Below are positions 22,801 to 34,000 of a stretch of DNA of 64,000 bases, piece after piece. Source of the DNA: Durusdinium trenchii (lineage: Eukaryota; Sar; Dinophyceae; Suessiales; Symbiodiniaceae); the NCBI GenBank assembly GCA_963970005.1, contig CAXAMN010028961.1, positions 483,254 through 547,253 on the forward strand, read 5' to 3'. Position 1 is the first letter of the stretch. Every line of letters begins with the position of its first letter. Under the pieces are notes generated by a model, which did no database searches, was not told the origin of the DNA, and was given only the letters and a program-made list of their open reading frames with translations. Both the position numbers and the translations under genes were made by a program.

Positions 22801-25800
22801 CCGTCTCCGCCGTGCTGACCTCGAGCGAGGCCCGTCCGTTGACCCGAGGAGACTGGACGAGACCTGGGAGAACGGGGAGGTCACAAGGTAGATCAGCTGG
22901 CAGATGGTCACGTCGACCGTCTGTCTTTATTCAGGGGGTCCCATGGGTCAAAGTGACCTGGTGGAACATGTTCAGCAACCTCGTTGCAATAGCAAATCTT
23001 TTGATGTTCCACAATGTATATTTTGGGGGTCACAAGGTAAAAGATGATTGCCTTGGAGACCTGGAGTCTTTCTTTCGGTTGGGTTTGAAGCGACAGGACG
23101 GCCGCGTTTTTCAGTAAGCCGCAGGTCTGCCGCAGGTTCGCCGTCTTAAGCCGACATCGTAGGCTCTTCATATCTCGTTTCTCACTGTGCTGAAGTAGAT
23201 AGGAGCATGGGGCCCACCCACCCACCCACCCAACAAGACCGGCTTCCTGTGTTTTCCTCTTGTCCCGGCCTATGGCTCGGTCGGCCCGACAGTGCCTCCT
23301 TCCGCCCCGACGGTGGCCGTTGACAGGTGATGTTGACCATCCGCCCCGGTGAGCATGGCAGCACCTACGGAGGAAACCCCTTAGCTTGCACCTGGGATGG
23401 CGATGTGTGGCGAGAACCGTGGCGATGTGTCCGAGCCAAACCATCAACTTGGGAAGATCCAAAGACCAGTCTCCAGAGCCACACTTGGTACATGACAGGC
23501 TTTTATTCAGGTTCCAAGTGCTGACCTTTATGCAGTCGCCATAGACCAACTGGCCGACCACTGGGGGCTCAAGACGAACCACTTCACCTCCCGAACTCCG
23601 GAGATTTCATGTACATGGCAATCAGAAACCTCCAGGGTGTTGTTATTACAGGTCAGTTCCTCACCGCCCGGTTCCTCACTTGTTCACGACGGTGAATCAA
23701 TCACCCCGACATCCTGGGGTTCACACGTTGATGTACCAGGTCCTGCTAGAAAGATGGGTCTCCGGCACAGAGGGTCTTCTGCACATCCATCATGACTGTC
23801 ATATAGCAAGATCCTCTCACACAAGTTTCACAGCAAAGATCCGGCCAGAGTGCGAGGCAAAGTAGCAACAGCCGCGTTGGAAGTGCTTCGTGACGAGGGC
23901 TTGATAGAGAAGCTGAGGCCACCATTCTTCAGAACTTTTTGCTGCTTTGGCTGTGTTCACAACTTTCGTGTAAAAAAACTCATAAATAGGGCCAGCTCGA
24001 ATCTTTCTCAAGGAGCCAGGGTGAGATGTGCTGAGTCTATCCCCACAAAATTGGAAGTCAGAGGCATTGGATGGCACAGTTATTCTACGTGAAATAGACT
24101 TGACATGAACAAACAGGCCTTGTCAACTCATGGGCCAGAGTTTAATCGTGATCGCAAAGGAGATCCAGATGCTTAAAGACACCGCAGGTCGCCTCTAAGA
24201 ACTGATAGAGTCATCAACACCCCATGGGGTTGTGGAGCTGTACCCCCATACTACTAGTAACAAGGGCATCGCTAGTAGCAAGAAGCTACTCTACTAGTAA
24301 CAAGGTGTGGGGTTGGTTCTGCACTGAGCGCGACCACCGAAGTGTCCGAGGAACTCTCGGCTGAGGGGTGAGCAACTGCGAGCAGGCTTGCAGAAGCTCT
24401 CGGAGAAGCCAGGTGCCGTGGGAACGGTGGTAGAAGAACGATTTGTTTGAGTTGTAGCAAGTTCAATTATACTAGAAAATTACTACCTGGACCTTCAAGG
24501 GGCGTCCAATGGAGGTCCCTTAGTGGTGTAGGGGCTTCCAGCCAGGTGACCCCGACATGAAGGTGCTGGTCTTCGATGTGTTTGGCCTTCCAGGGCTCGG
24601 CCTGTGAGTCAGAGTGTACCGCCCATACTTACCGCCCATACCGGCCAGACATGGCTCCGTCCAACCGACAGCGTCAGGCTCTCCCATCGCGTTGGTGCGT
24701 GGCCGTGGCCTGCTCAACGCCATTGTCATCGGGGAGAAAGGGGAGAAGGGTAGCCACTTGGAATCGGGAGAATTGCTAAAAGTTCGAGGTCTGATTCAGG
24801 TCTGATGGAGCGTGATCAGGAATTGCGATCTGTTTTTGCAGGATTGGATTTTAAGGTTGGTGCTTTCAAGTGATTCTCCTTTCAGGCCAAGGTTCCTGGA
24901 CCGCAAATCCAAGACTTGCTTGATCCGATCGGTCTTGCGACAGGTTGTAGAACACAGGAACTCGACCGAAGTTTGCCAACTCTTCAGTGATATTCTCCAT
25001 CATGATCCTTAGACTTGACCACTTCAACAATTTCAACACCTCGCACTCTTTGGTGATTTCAACACCGTTCTTTTGACCATAAACCACACCTCGCTGGCCA
25101 GGGTTCAAAGCGTGTGACACCTGCTCGGGTCATCAGAACTCATAGAGCCGAGGTTATGGACCGGAGACGATCTCAGAACGATGCAACCGTGGCACAAACA
25201 AATTGCACAGTATAACTCATAAATGCAGGTACAGTAATACATGGTAATTCAGGTTTTATGCAGATGTGTCAACTTGTTGGAACGGGTGCCGACACTTCAC
25301 AGGGATGTAAGCGTTCATGTGAAACGGACATCGAGCGAGGAACTTTCAGACACTCTGTTTTGGTTGGACGATGTTTCCTTTGAACCATGGTCCATCCAGC
25401 TGAGGATGCCTGCCAAGATGCCTACCTGCCCAGTAATTCGACACCTTTTTACTTCCACCACTCTTGCCAGACAAACCAAACCTACTATTTGTGGAACCTG
25501 GGCAGTGAAAAGAGTTAGTTGCACCACTGGGTGACGCACCACTTTTGCCACGAGCCGCACCACGCTCGCCCAAGTCTATCGCTCGCCTTCCAATTCTAGC
25601 CGTACACACGTGCTCGGCCGCACCACGCTCGGCGGTCCACCCCGTTCGATCGGGAAGGCTATGGCGATGAGGGCCGTGCCTGGGAGCTTTGCACCTTGGT
25701 GGAGAGACGACACGACGAAGCGAGCGGGGTTTCCAGGGCAGGGGGGCAATGAACAAAGACGGGCGAACTATACCCCGCATTACCCCGCGAGAGAGGGACG

Positions 25801-26173
25801 AGCGTGGACGAGCTGTTCTTTTTTCGAAAGGGTTCGCCTTTGGAAAATCGGACGGTTCACCAACCCTCTCGGCTTCTCCCATTGTTTCACCTACAAATAT
25901 ATAACCCTCCTTTGAGTCCTCACCCTCGCTCCACGTGGCCCTTTTAACGCAGGCGAACGCATGGCGCAGCATGGATTGCTGGCGAAGCCCACGCACGGCA
26001 CCATCATTCGCCTGGCACCTCCGCTGTGCATCACCGCGGAGGAGGTGGATCAGTGCATTGAAATCATTGGCAAGAGCCTGGAAGGGAGACTCGTTCAGAA
26101 TTTGAAGATGCCTTTTGCCTTAATATGTATATGTTATATGTTCCACAAAAGGTATTCAACTGCAAATGGATAG
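16813..26173 (+). CDS. OAT: Ornithine aminotransferase (ornithine-oxo-acid transaminase), 17 exons
   Basis: A PLP enzyme converting L-ornithine and 2-oxoglutarate to glutamate-5-semialdehyde and glutamate. Exons: 16813-16906, 17459-17526, 18051-18173, 18727-18774, 19659-19722, 20453-20523, 20953-21075, 21859-21916, 22047-22155, 22533-22567, 22789-22829, 23327-23387, 23857-23911, 24351-24412, 24678-24749, 25658-25690, 25953-26173: 445 codons plus stop, close to the eukaryotic family (about 440). Landmarks: [56 protein letters not shown] (PLP-binding Asp 22091-22093), LGKALSGG (Schiff-base Lys 22555-22557), [31 protein letters not shown]. Donors: nine GC, four GT, three GA; every acceptor AG|G. 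The frame is open upstream of ATG 16813 with an Arg-rich stretch (FARSLTRGRWG), so an upstream exon may supply a mitochondrial presequence. The last about 27 residues do not match the family and may be intron read-through. Confidence 0.93.
17549..17576. repeat. GA microsatellite
   Basis: A run of GA dinucleotides inside aminotransferase intron 2. Confidence 0.85.
23217..23236. repeat. CCCA microsatellite
   Basis: Four to five CCCA units inside aminotransferase intron 11. Confidence 0.7.
24246..24306. repeat. Copy of the dispersed CTACTAGTAACAAGG repeat
   Basis: Two copies of CTACTAGTAACAAGG flank GGCATCGCTAGTAGCAAGAAG. It is the same family as 10976-11275 and lies in aminotransferase intron 13, immediately before exon 14. 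Confidence 0.6.
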
Positions 26174-26564
26174 AACATGTTTGATCATGGATGTTCTGTT
26201 CAATGAGGCATTATGTGTTCTTCATTGTTTTCTTCTTGAGGGCTCCATTGTATATCTGAGTGGTCAAATTCTCAGCTTTTTCCTGCGACGGGTCATTGGT
26301 CAATCAAGGATGTCATGAGGAGTCACTTGGCTTCAGAAGGCCCTTGCCTCCATGAAGTCTGGGAGAGGAAGGCGCTGGTTTGTGAGGCTCCCATTGGGGA
26401 CCCACATCATGGAGACCGAACTGATTGGGACCCACGGTGTGCTGCAAGTAGGAGCATGGGGCCAAAGCCCTGTAGGGGAGATGAAATAAACACATGGATA
26501 GCACTTCTAACTTATAGTCGTCTAGCACAAGGTGGTTTGCGCCTCCCGCCCATGCTGAGTATGA

Positions 26565-26605
<41 letters not shown>

Positions 26606-28664
26606 GTCGTTGTTCACTCTTAAGGTTTAAAAGCGACCCATCAAATGAGCCTTCAAGAAACACCGTGCCAAGGTAGGAGTTTGCTGTTCAAGTTCCATGA
26701 ACGAATCTCCATCGCACAGTCTCCACGTGATGAAAAGAGGCATGGTGCCTTGAGCTCACTTCCAATATCTTAAAGGGATTTCCAGCCTTCCCCCAACTGA
26801 CCTATCAGATAAGAAGGAGAATGGGCACAACATCTTCTGTATGGATCCGGTCCTTCTGCCTTTTTGTTCTGCCGCGCAGTGCCGAGGGAGGTGAGCTATG
26901 AAGGCTTCCTTTTGATGAAGCTTCAACTTTTGAGCCTCAACCCGATGAGATCTCCAAGACGCTGACCCTTCGGGCTGACCAAATCAAGTGCGGAAGTGGG
27001 AGTGCGGCACTCGCTCCTGGGTAAGGGTTGTTGCTTGTACTTGCCAATGCTTGTACTTGGCCCGCTTGCAGCCGGACAGGGACCGGTGGAAATGGCACAC
27101 CCTGCCGTCGTGATGGGTCCGGGGCCAGGCATTCCGAGTTCTTGGAGACTTATGCAGCCAACATCGGGAGAAGTGGCCAGCCAAGCACATGGACGAGCCG
27201 GCAGTCAGTCACACGTGCAGCAGGATTTCTTGTAGCATGTTCTTTGAGCTGTCCTGAAAAATGAAAGTTTTGATTTGAGAATCAAGGTCAAGGTGTTTTA
27301 ACTGCTGTGTGCTGCTGATGATGTAGGTCAGCATGATCAGCATGACTGACTAGCATGTATGTTCATCAGACGCATGGCCTTGGCTTTAGCCATTCATCTC
27401 CTGCTGTGTTTGAATTATGTGGTCCCCTTCTGATATGCTGGAAGTATTTCACGTGTCACTTCCAAGGTGCTGGAAGCCCCTTTGTTCTACAAAAGTTCTC
27501 GGCAAACTCATGACTCATGACATTCCTTTACTACAGGACCCAGGTTGTTTGAGTCCTATCCTGTTGGGAAGCATTCCCCTTTTCTTCCTCCTTCACCTGC
27601 TCACCGCAAATGGCGAAAACCTCGTCGTCGTGAAGATGTTGACAGGGAGCCAGAGGTGAGGGATGTCCGATGAGGAGGGATGGGGGTTCAGGCACTGGCT
27701 GCCCCATGCTGCGGTCGTGGCCTAAGAGGTCGGTCCGGCGCCGCCCAGGCCCGTGCCATCCGAAGATTCCTAGAACAAAAGGCTTAACATCGGGCATTGT
27801 CTTGCACCACCTCTTCAGGATCTTGTGGACTTCTGTAAGAAACATCCCATTTCTCACCATGAAGCCTTTGCGGACTGAGGCCAGGCAAGGGGCAGAAGGT
27901 TTTGCCAACTATTCCTCGAGGACGCGTGAAGATTTGCCAGCCTCTAGGTTCAGATCAAGGGACCTGCGCGTCTTTATGCTGGAAGTGCCAGTATATGATT
28001 GTGTAAGAGAACTATCGGAAGTCAAGCTTGGCCGCTCAATTGGCTCAATGCCTGAGCTCCATGCCGTGCAAAAACCAACGCTGCCACCGCGCATCACTGG
28101 TGCAGCTTTCAGCCCTCCTTGACCGTTCTTGGGGGGGGTTCACGGATGACAGAAATCGACTTGGAAAACAATTCTCCCGTTTTCCCAGTTCGTTTGTCCC
28201 CTATGATTCGCCCTACATTCTACATTCGTACTTTTACCGAAAGGCCAGTCGAACCTGCTTGTTTTCTGACGTCAAGTGACCCATGCATGGGTCGTTGGTG
28301 AGGTACTTAGTGTTTTCGTGTTTAGTTTAGGCCCATCCAACCTGCACTTTGCATGGCAGGGCATGTTGCGTGTCCGCGATCCGTGGCCACGTGTGGAATC
28401 CGCGTCCCCAGGAGCACGAGGGAAGCCGTTCATGAAGACGACCGAAGCACTGGGCTTTGAGCTCACAGGCCGTGCACAGAGGGTGTGAATCAGTCCCTTG
28501 CCTTTGTTAGATGGATCACAATCGAGAGCAAATCATTGAAGCAGGTTGACGGACCTTGAATGAACGACTGTGTTTTGGTGATCGTGATTATTGTACAGCG
28601 AGTTTGTACGGTTTGTTCGGGTGTTCCAGTTGTGAGTTGTGAGTGGCTGGTAGCCCGCACATAG
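26174..28664. other. Downstream flank of the aminotransferase gene
   Basis: No gene is supported. It contains a GTT triplet run (26562-26604). An open stretch at about 27060-27235 reads AGQGPVEMAHPAVVMGPG in one frame and a Ser/Arg-rich stretch in another; neither is recognised. A further open segment at about 28365-28487 reads VRDPWPRVESASPGARGK. Confidence 0.35.
26562..26604. repeat. GTT triplet microsatellite
   Basis: About 14 uninterrupted GTT units. The minus strand reads it as poly-threonine, an artefact. Confidence 0.9.
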
Positions 28665-28724
28665 GCGAGGATTTCGGCGGGCGCTTCGAGGATCGCTGGG
28701 CGGCTTCCGCGTGCGACGTTCTAC
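28665..28724 (+). CDS. Candidate exon, unassigned
   Basis: After ACATAG|GC the frame reads EDFGGRFEDRWAASACD (phase 1 in), ending before GTTCTAC. GC-rich at codon position three, bounded as other exons here. Possibly part of one gene with the candidates at 28807, 28881 and 30135. Confidence 0.3.
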
Positions 28725-28806
28725 TCACGTGACCTGTTCTCACCTCGATGGACGGGCAAACGGTCCGCAAGAGACCGGGCCTGCGCATGCCGCGACGAGC
28801 CGACAG

Positions 28807-28850
28807 GCTACCAGATTAGCGAGCGTGACTTCCCGAGCTGGTTGGGGGGC
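28807..28850 (+). CDS. Candidate exon, unassigned
   Basis: CCGACAG|GC is followed by YQISERDFPSWLGG (phase 1 in). The 3' boundary is not fixed. Not recognised. Confidence 0.25.
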
Positions 28851-28880
28851 GCCCAGTTAGGAAGGAGCTCCACCGTCGCG

Positions 28881-28980
28881 GGATGGCCGGCACGCGGGAT
28901 GATCGCCGATTCGATCAACACGGTCTACCCCGGCGATGTGATTGCCCGTTTGGCAACGAACATTGCATGGCCTCAGGATT
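28881..28980 (+). CDS. Candidate exon, unassigned
   Basis: The frame reads GWPARGMIADSINTVYPGDV and continues IARLATNIAWPQDS. It has the look of a folded domain with a PGDVI turn as found in PDZ or lipoyl-like folds, but this is far too little to assign a family. Boundaries are approximate. Confidence 0.25.
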
Positions 28981-30134
28981 CAATGGCTCCGGAAAGCTTC
29001 CAAAAGGTGTCAATTGGCATGGTCTAGGGCAGACGGCCATGCCAATTCCTAGGTGGAGTCGATTTGTAGATGACACACCCCACAAGAGTTGACTTGACTT
29101 AGAAGGACGCACTTACGTTGGGAGCATGTATCCTTGAAGCACTCCAAGTCTAAAAAAGGTCCCTTTCAAGGTTCCAAACCTGTGCACAGCTACAAGATGC
29201 TACAAGTACATATAGAGGTTCTTGTACTGATGTTTGACACCGAAGTGGGAGGAGTTGGGCGAGGTGCTGAACTGACACAGGTCCACCAAAAACCAACGAT
29301 GGCCTCTCACGACGAGTATTGGATAAGAAGCGCCCCATGGCCTTTTTAGAGAGGCTGTCAACTAAGCGAAGAGTAATTGCAGGTCTCTTTGCCATTTGAC
29401 CAGCCACAGCCAGGCCATTCTTTAGAACTAAAATGGGCTTTCTAATGAAGGTGCGTCGCGAGACTCTAGCCGACTCTAGCCCTTATGCAGGAACACAAAT
29501 GAGTTTGATGCTTTCATGATGATTGATTGATCTGTCTCGACGACGCGCGAGACGCCGAGGCCACCGGAGACATCGAGTTACGAAGAGAAGGAGCGTGGTT
29601 TTTAACCACGAGCCGAGCCACCGGGAGGGATGGAGGAATAGATTATGAGAGGTCGAAAGACGTGTATATATATATATACAGATCCTATATATAATATGTA
29701 TCATAGGCTATCCCGTAGGTAGTTCAGGTGATGGGTCCTTTGTCAGGTCACTGAACCACTGGAGATGGGATGATTTTGTTTGGAGTCCTTTGGGGGTGTC
29801 ATTTTGGGTGTTGAATGGTGTACTTGATTTGGATGATAGTGTGTTGGGAGGCCCACTTGGCATGCTTGGATTGATTTTGTGTTGTTTCCTTCGGCTCTTT
29901 GATAGAATTAGGATGGACTCATCCAGAATCAGGCTTCATTTCAAAAGGATGCAGATTGCATGCACCACCGTGTCGCAGGTAACCCCCAAGAAAATCCGCA
30001 CAATCTATTCCCAGATTTGTATCCTAGTTAGTTGTGTTATGTTCTCCGCACTTGAAGGAATCTGACAGTGTTGATCCGAACGGGCACCATGCCATTTGAT
30101 GCGGTTCACCAGCTGGTGGGTTGATGGCTGGCAG

Positions 30135-30220
30135 GAGTGGTATGCCATGGCGAGATCCCTCCGGAACGAAGCGCCACCTTTGCCCAAGCTGGCCATTAAA
30201 CAGGACAGCGGGGCGCGACG
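30135..30220 (+). CDS. Candidate 86-nt exon
   Basis: GGCAG|GAG...CGACG|GTGACC encloses EWYAMARSLRNEAPPLPKLA and a further IKQDSGAR (phase 0 in, 2 out). Helical start, then a proline-rich linker. Good boundary fit; function unknown. Confidence 0.4.
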
Positions 30221-31071
30221 GTGACCGGGAGTCCATGGCACTGAGCAGTTCTCTAAGTGTTCTGATACTTCGTGTGCTTAGAATACAGTGGTTGGCAGCA
30301 GAAATGCTTGGCAGTGGTCCCAACGTGGAAGTGTGCAGGGGGTTGCAAATTATGACATTGAACCTCCACTTCCCCCAGTCGCAATCTTCGTGCCCAGCGT
30401 GAACCGCTAACGACTCCGTGGTTCACGGTTCGTCCACTGTTCGTCCAAGCGTCTTGTTGACCAAACCCTTAGGGGCAGAACGGGATGTCAAGAACTGCCG
30501 TCCAGGACGAGATGTCAAACTCACAGACGAGCGAACCGCTCCCACGGTTTGGGATCCTCCAGCCGATGCGAGACTCTTTCACCACCAAACACCTCAACTA
30601 AGTAGCAGATGCTACCGGATGGGCCTCCAGCTGGTTCCAGGAGCCAGTCGTGGACAACTTCCCAGCCATTCCCCCGCCAAGCAGGGCTGGCCGGCGAAGC
30701 TGACTTTTCACCGCCCGAGACGAGACAAATCTGCTGAGACGGCCGGTTCGACCTTCGGGTGGGCGACGGGCGACCTGTTTCGGGGCTTCAGAGTTGGGCG
30801 ATCGGCTTCGTCCTTGGTCAGCCTGCATATGTTTTTTTGTTGTTTTTTGGTGGGGGCCTTGAGGATCCGCTGGTCGTCCTCTTGCGTTAGATGGAACACC
30901 ACTCATAGCTTCCTCTCAGGTGGCATTTGCCTACCACTGGCTGTTGGTATGATTCGTTAGACCTATTTTTCACTCTGTCGACAAGGTTCAGGGCGTGAAG
31001 ATTGTTTCTCCAAACTCATCCGAACTCATCCCCTGATTCTTCGCAGCCCTTGGCTCCGCACAGTGCAGCCC

Positions 31072-34000
31072 ATGGCGTGGCTGCAGCAAGTGAGCGCGCG
31101 GCTCACTGGCCGTTCTGGTCCAGAAGAGGAGCATGGGTCCGGAGTTGAGGTAGATGGTAGATGTGAGGCCGTGGAAGCTGTTCTAAAGTGATCTAAACTT
31201 GAAGCTGTGGTAAGACCACAAACGGAAGGTGGACAAGCCTGATTGAGTGGTGAGACACCTCAAGGAATCGCAGGTGTATGTGGCTGTCTGGTGAGAAGAC
31301 GTGGCCATGGGTCACAACCATGGGGGTCCAACCCTGAGAGAGTTTGATTCAGTCGAGGATTCCACCGAGGAACTGGTCAATATATATATATATATGTATT
31401 TGTTTTTATTCTAACTACTATTGGTCTCACTCTGCCACTGCATGTCTGAACGTTTCTGCGAGCATTTTGACAGTAAAACTGGAGAGTCCCGTGATGTTTT
31501 TTGCTTTGATTTTTGGGGCTCCAACACATTCACTCCCACTTCCCGAGAGAATTGGACGCCCGTCCGAAGTCAGTTCCGCCCAGGAGACCTCCAAGAGGCC
31601 CTCCACGTCTGGAGTTCCGGCACTGGAACGCCTTGGCCTTGGTTTTCTGAGACCGGCATCGGCGGCAGAAGATGAGGAGATAGGGGTGCTGGACGCAGTG
31701 ATTTCTGTCACACTTAATTGCAGATAAAGATGTGTGATGATTGGTGATGTACGTTTGTGTGTGTGTGTGTCGACATGCTTGCACTATTCAGAAAACTTAG
31801 TGCTTTTTTGCTTTTTCTTTTTTGTGTTTTCTTTCATCCTTTGCCCAAAAATAAATCGATGCACACAACCTGCCGTCCAGGACCCACACCTGCCTCCCAC
31901 TGACACCGTTCGATCTGGAGCTGCGGTGGATGGGGAGGCGGTTTTTTTCGGTTTGGAGAAGCGTGTGCAGAGTGAAGGATGGGCAGATTGGCAGATTGGT
32001 GAGTCCTTGGACCTGATGTTAAGCAATGAGCTTGAGACATGGATTGGGGCAGCAGCTCTACTAGAGGCTACTACTACAAGGGTATAGAGGTATAGACGAC
32101 GGGACTTAACAACGGCTGTTTTGGTTGTTTGGTGCCCAGTTGGCCTATGTGTTTTGGGTCTGCCATGTTTGCCACATATTTTGCAGCGCTGTTTGTGCTC
32201 ACCGTTCTCCGCTTTGGGTTCGTCCGACTGGGGCTGCGGGGGTCGGTCCAAAGCAACCCCGGTTCGCACCCTGCGAGACCTGCTTTTCGGACGCTGTCCT
32301 CTTTACCTCTACCCAGTTAGGTGTGGCATTCAGCTTGAAAGCTTTCGGTTCATTTGGATCACTGGTCCCAGAATTTTTGCCGTGCCGCTCATCATCGTAA
32401 GCGCATAAGGGTTCACACAGATCCCTCCCTCACACGATCAATGCTGCTGACAGAGTAGTGACTCAATTTGGTCCTTTGTCAAAGGGGCATTGTTTCCTTC
32501 AAACATTGCCATGACCTGTGCACAGCTCGGGCAACAGGTCCGCACCAGTTTTTTGGATTAAGAAAGCTTGAACAACTTCCATTGAACTGATAAGTAGAAC
32601 TGGCACCATCTCATTTTCTCAGAATCGTCTATAAAGACAGATGCCAAAATAACATCCTGGCCGGTCCACTGAGACAGATGCTCAGTGGACCGGCCATCGA
32701 GGTCTTAGTCGGAAGGGGCAAGTCGAAATCCACAGCCTCAGGGTTGGTATGGAAAACTGATGCAAAGGTCCTGCTTGGAAAGAACGACCAGATGGACAGG
32801 AAACACGGATTTGCCAAGCGTATGATCATTGAATCATTGCCAATTGAACAACTTCAGTAATTATGGTGGTTGGGTCATGAACTACGGGTGTGGGTTTCGA
32901 GGCAAGCTCATTCGATGTTGACCTCAATTGTCGTGTTGTCTCAATCTGGTAGGGTGAAATTCAAGGCGAAATGATCTAAAGTAGATGCACATCCACAATT
33001 CCAACTTCCATGCGGGGGCATGCGGTCAGTCCAAGAAAATACATGACTGTCCCGTAGGGTTGAGACAACATGCAACCTGCTTCACACTCTACACGTTGCT
33101 GGTCCCAGGCAGAGGCATCGCCTCCACTTCCGGCGCCCCCAGCGCCACCAGCGGCAGCCGTCGCCTTTGGAAGCGGCCTGGAGAGCGTCAGCAGCCTATT
33201 GGGCTTTAGAAGGGCAGAGGACGGGTGCCAAACGGTGCTTCCGCCGAAGCACTTAAGTTCTCAGAAGCAAAAGAACCGGCGGAAAGCTGTGTTGCCCTTC
33301 GTTGGCTCGACAGGACCCCGGGCCCCTGAAGACAGACACGGCCAGATCCGAAAAGGCAACAGGGGCTGTGACTCGAGTCATGTTGTGAGACACTGCCATA
33401 TTTAGCTAGCATGAATCCGCATGAATGTGTATATATATAGATATACATCTGAAGGAATGTATGCAAGCACACAACTCCACCAATTCTCACCATCACCATG
33501 TGCAACAAACTGAATGCGGCGAGAAGGGCAAGCACAGATGGAAGGATCACATTTCAAGATGGTGCAGCAACAGCAAGAATGTCAGAAGCACCAAGCTCAA
33601 GAAGTCTCAGAAGTGTTTGTGTTGAATACCTTCTTATCAACGGACAAACCTCAGGCTCGCCAAATGTCTCAGACTCTTTTGCCACCATACGGCTTGGGCA
33701 CCAGCCTTGACCTGTTTTTAGCCGGACATGTCTCCTGTGAGTTGTTTTTCTCGGGGGTGTTGGTTCCAATCTTTCAATGGGTAGACCGGGCAGATGCCCA
33801 AGGGGCATAAAGACCCTGCATGAACTCAGACAGCTGCTGGAGGCGCCTCCCACGAGTGCAAGCCTCGGCCTCGAGAGTTTCAGCAGTCTTTTAGCCTTTT
33901 CCAAGGCAGGGATCTTGACCTGAAGCCGCGATTGGAGTTGAAGCACGAGGGGAGGGACAAATGGGACCCCCGGAAATGGCTGCATGTCAACCGTTTTTCA

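Noticed and set aside
26313..26663. Minus-strand ORF with poly-Thr
   Set aside because: Caused by the GTT microsatellite; nothing else supports it.
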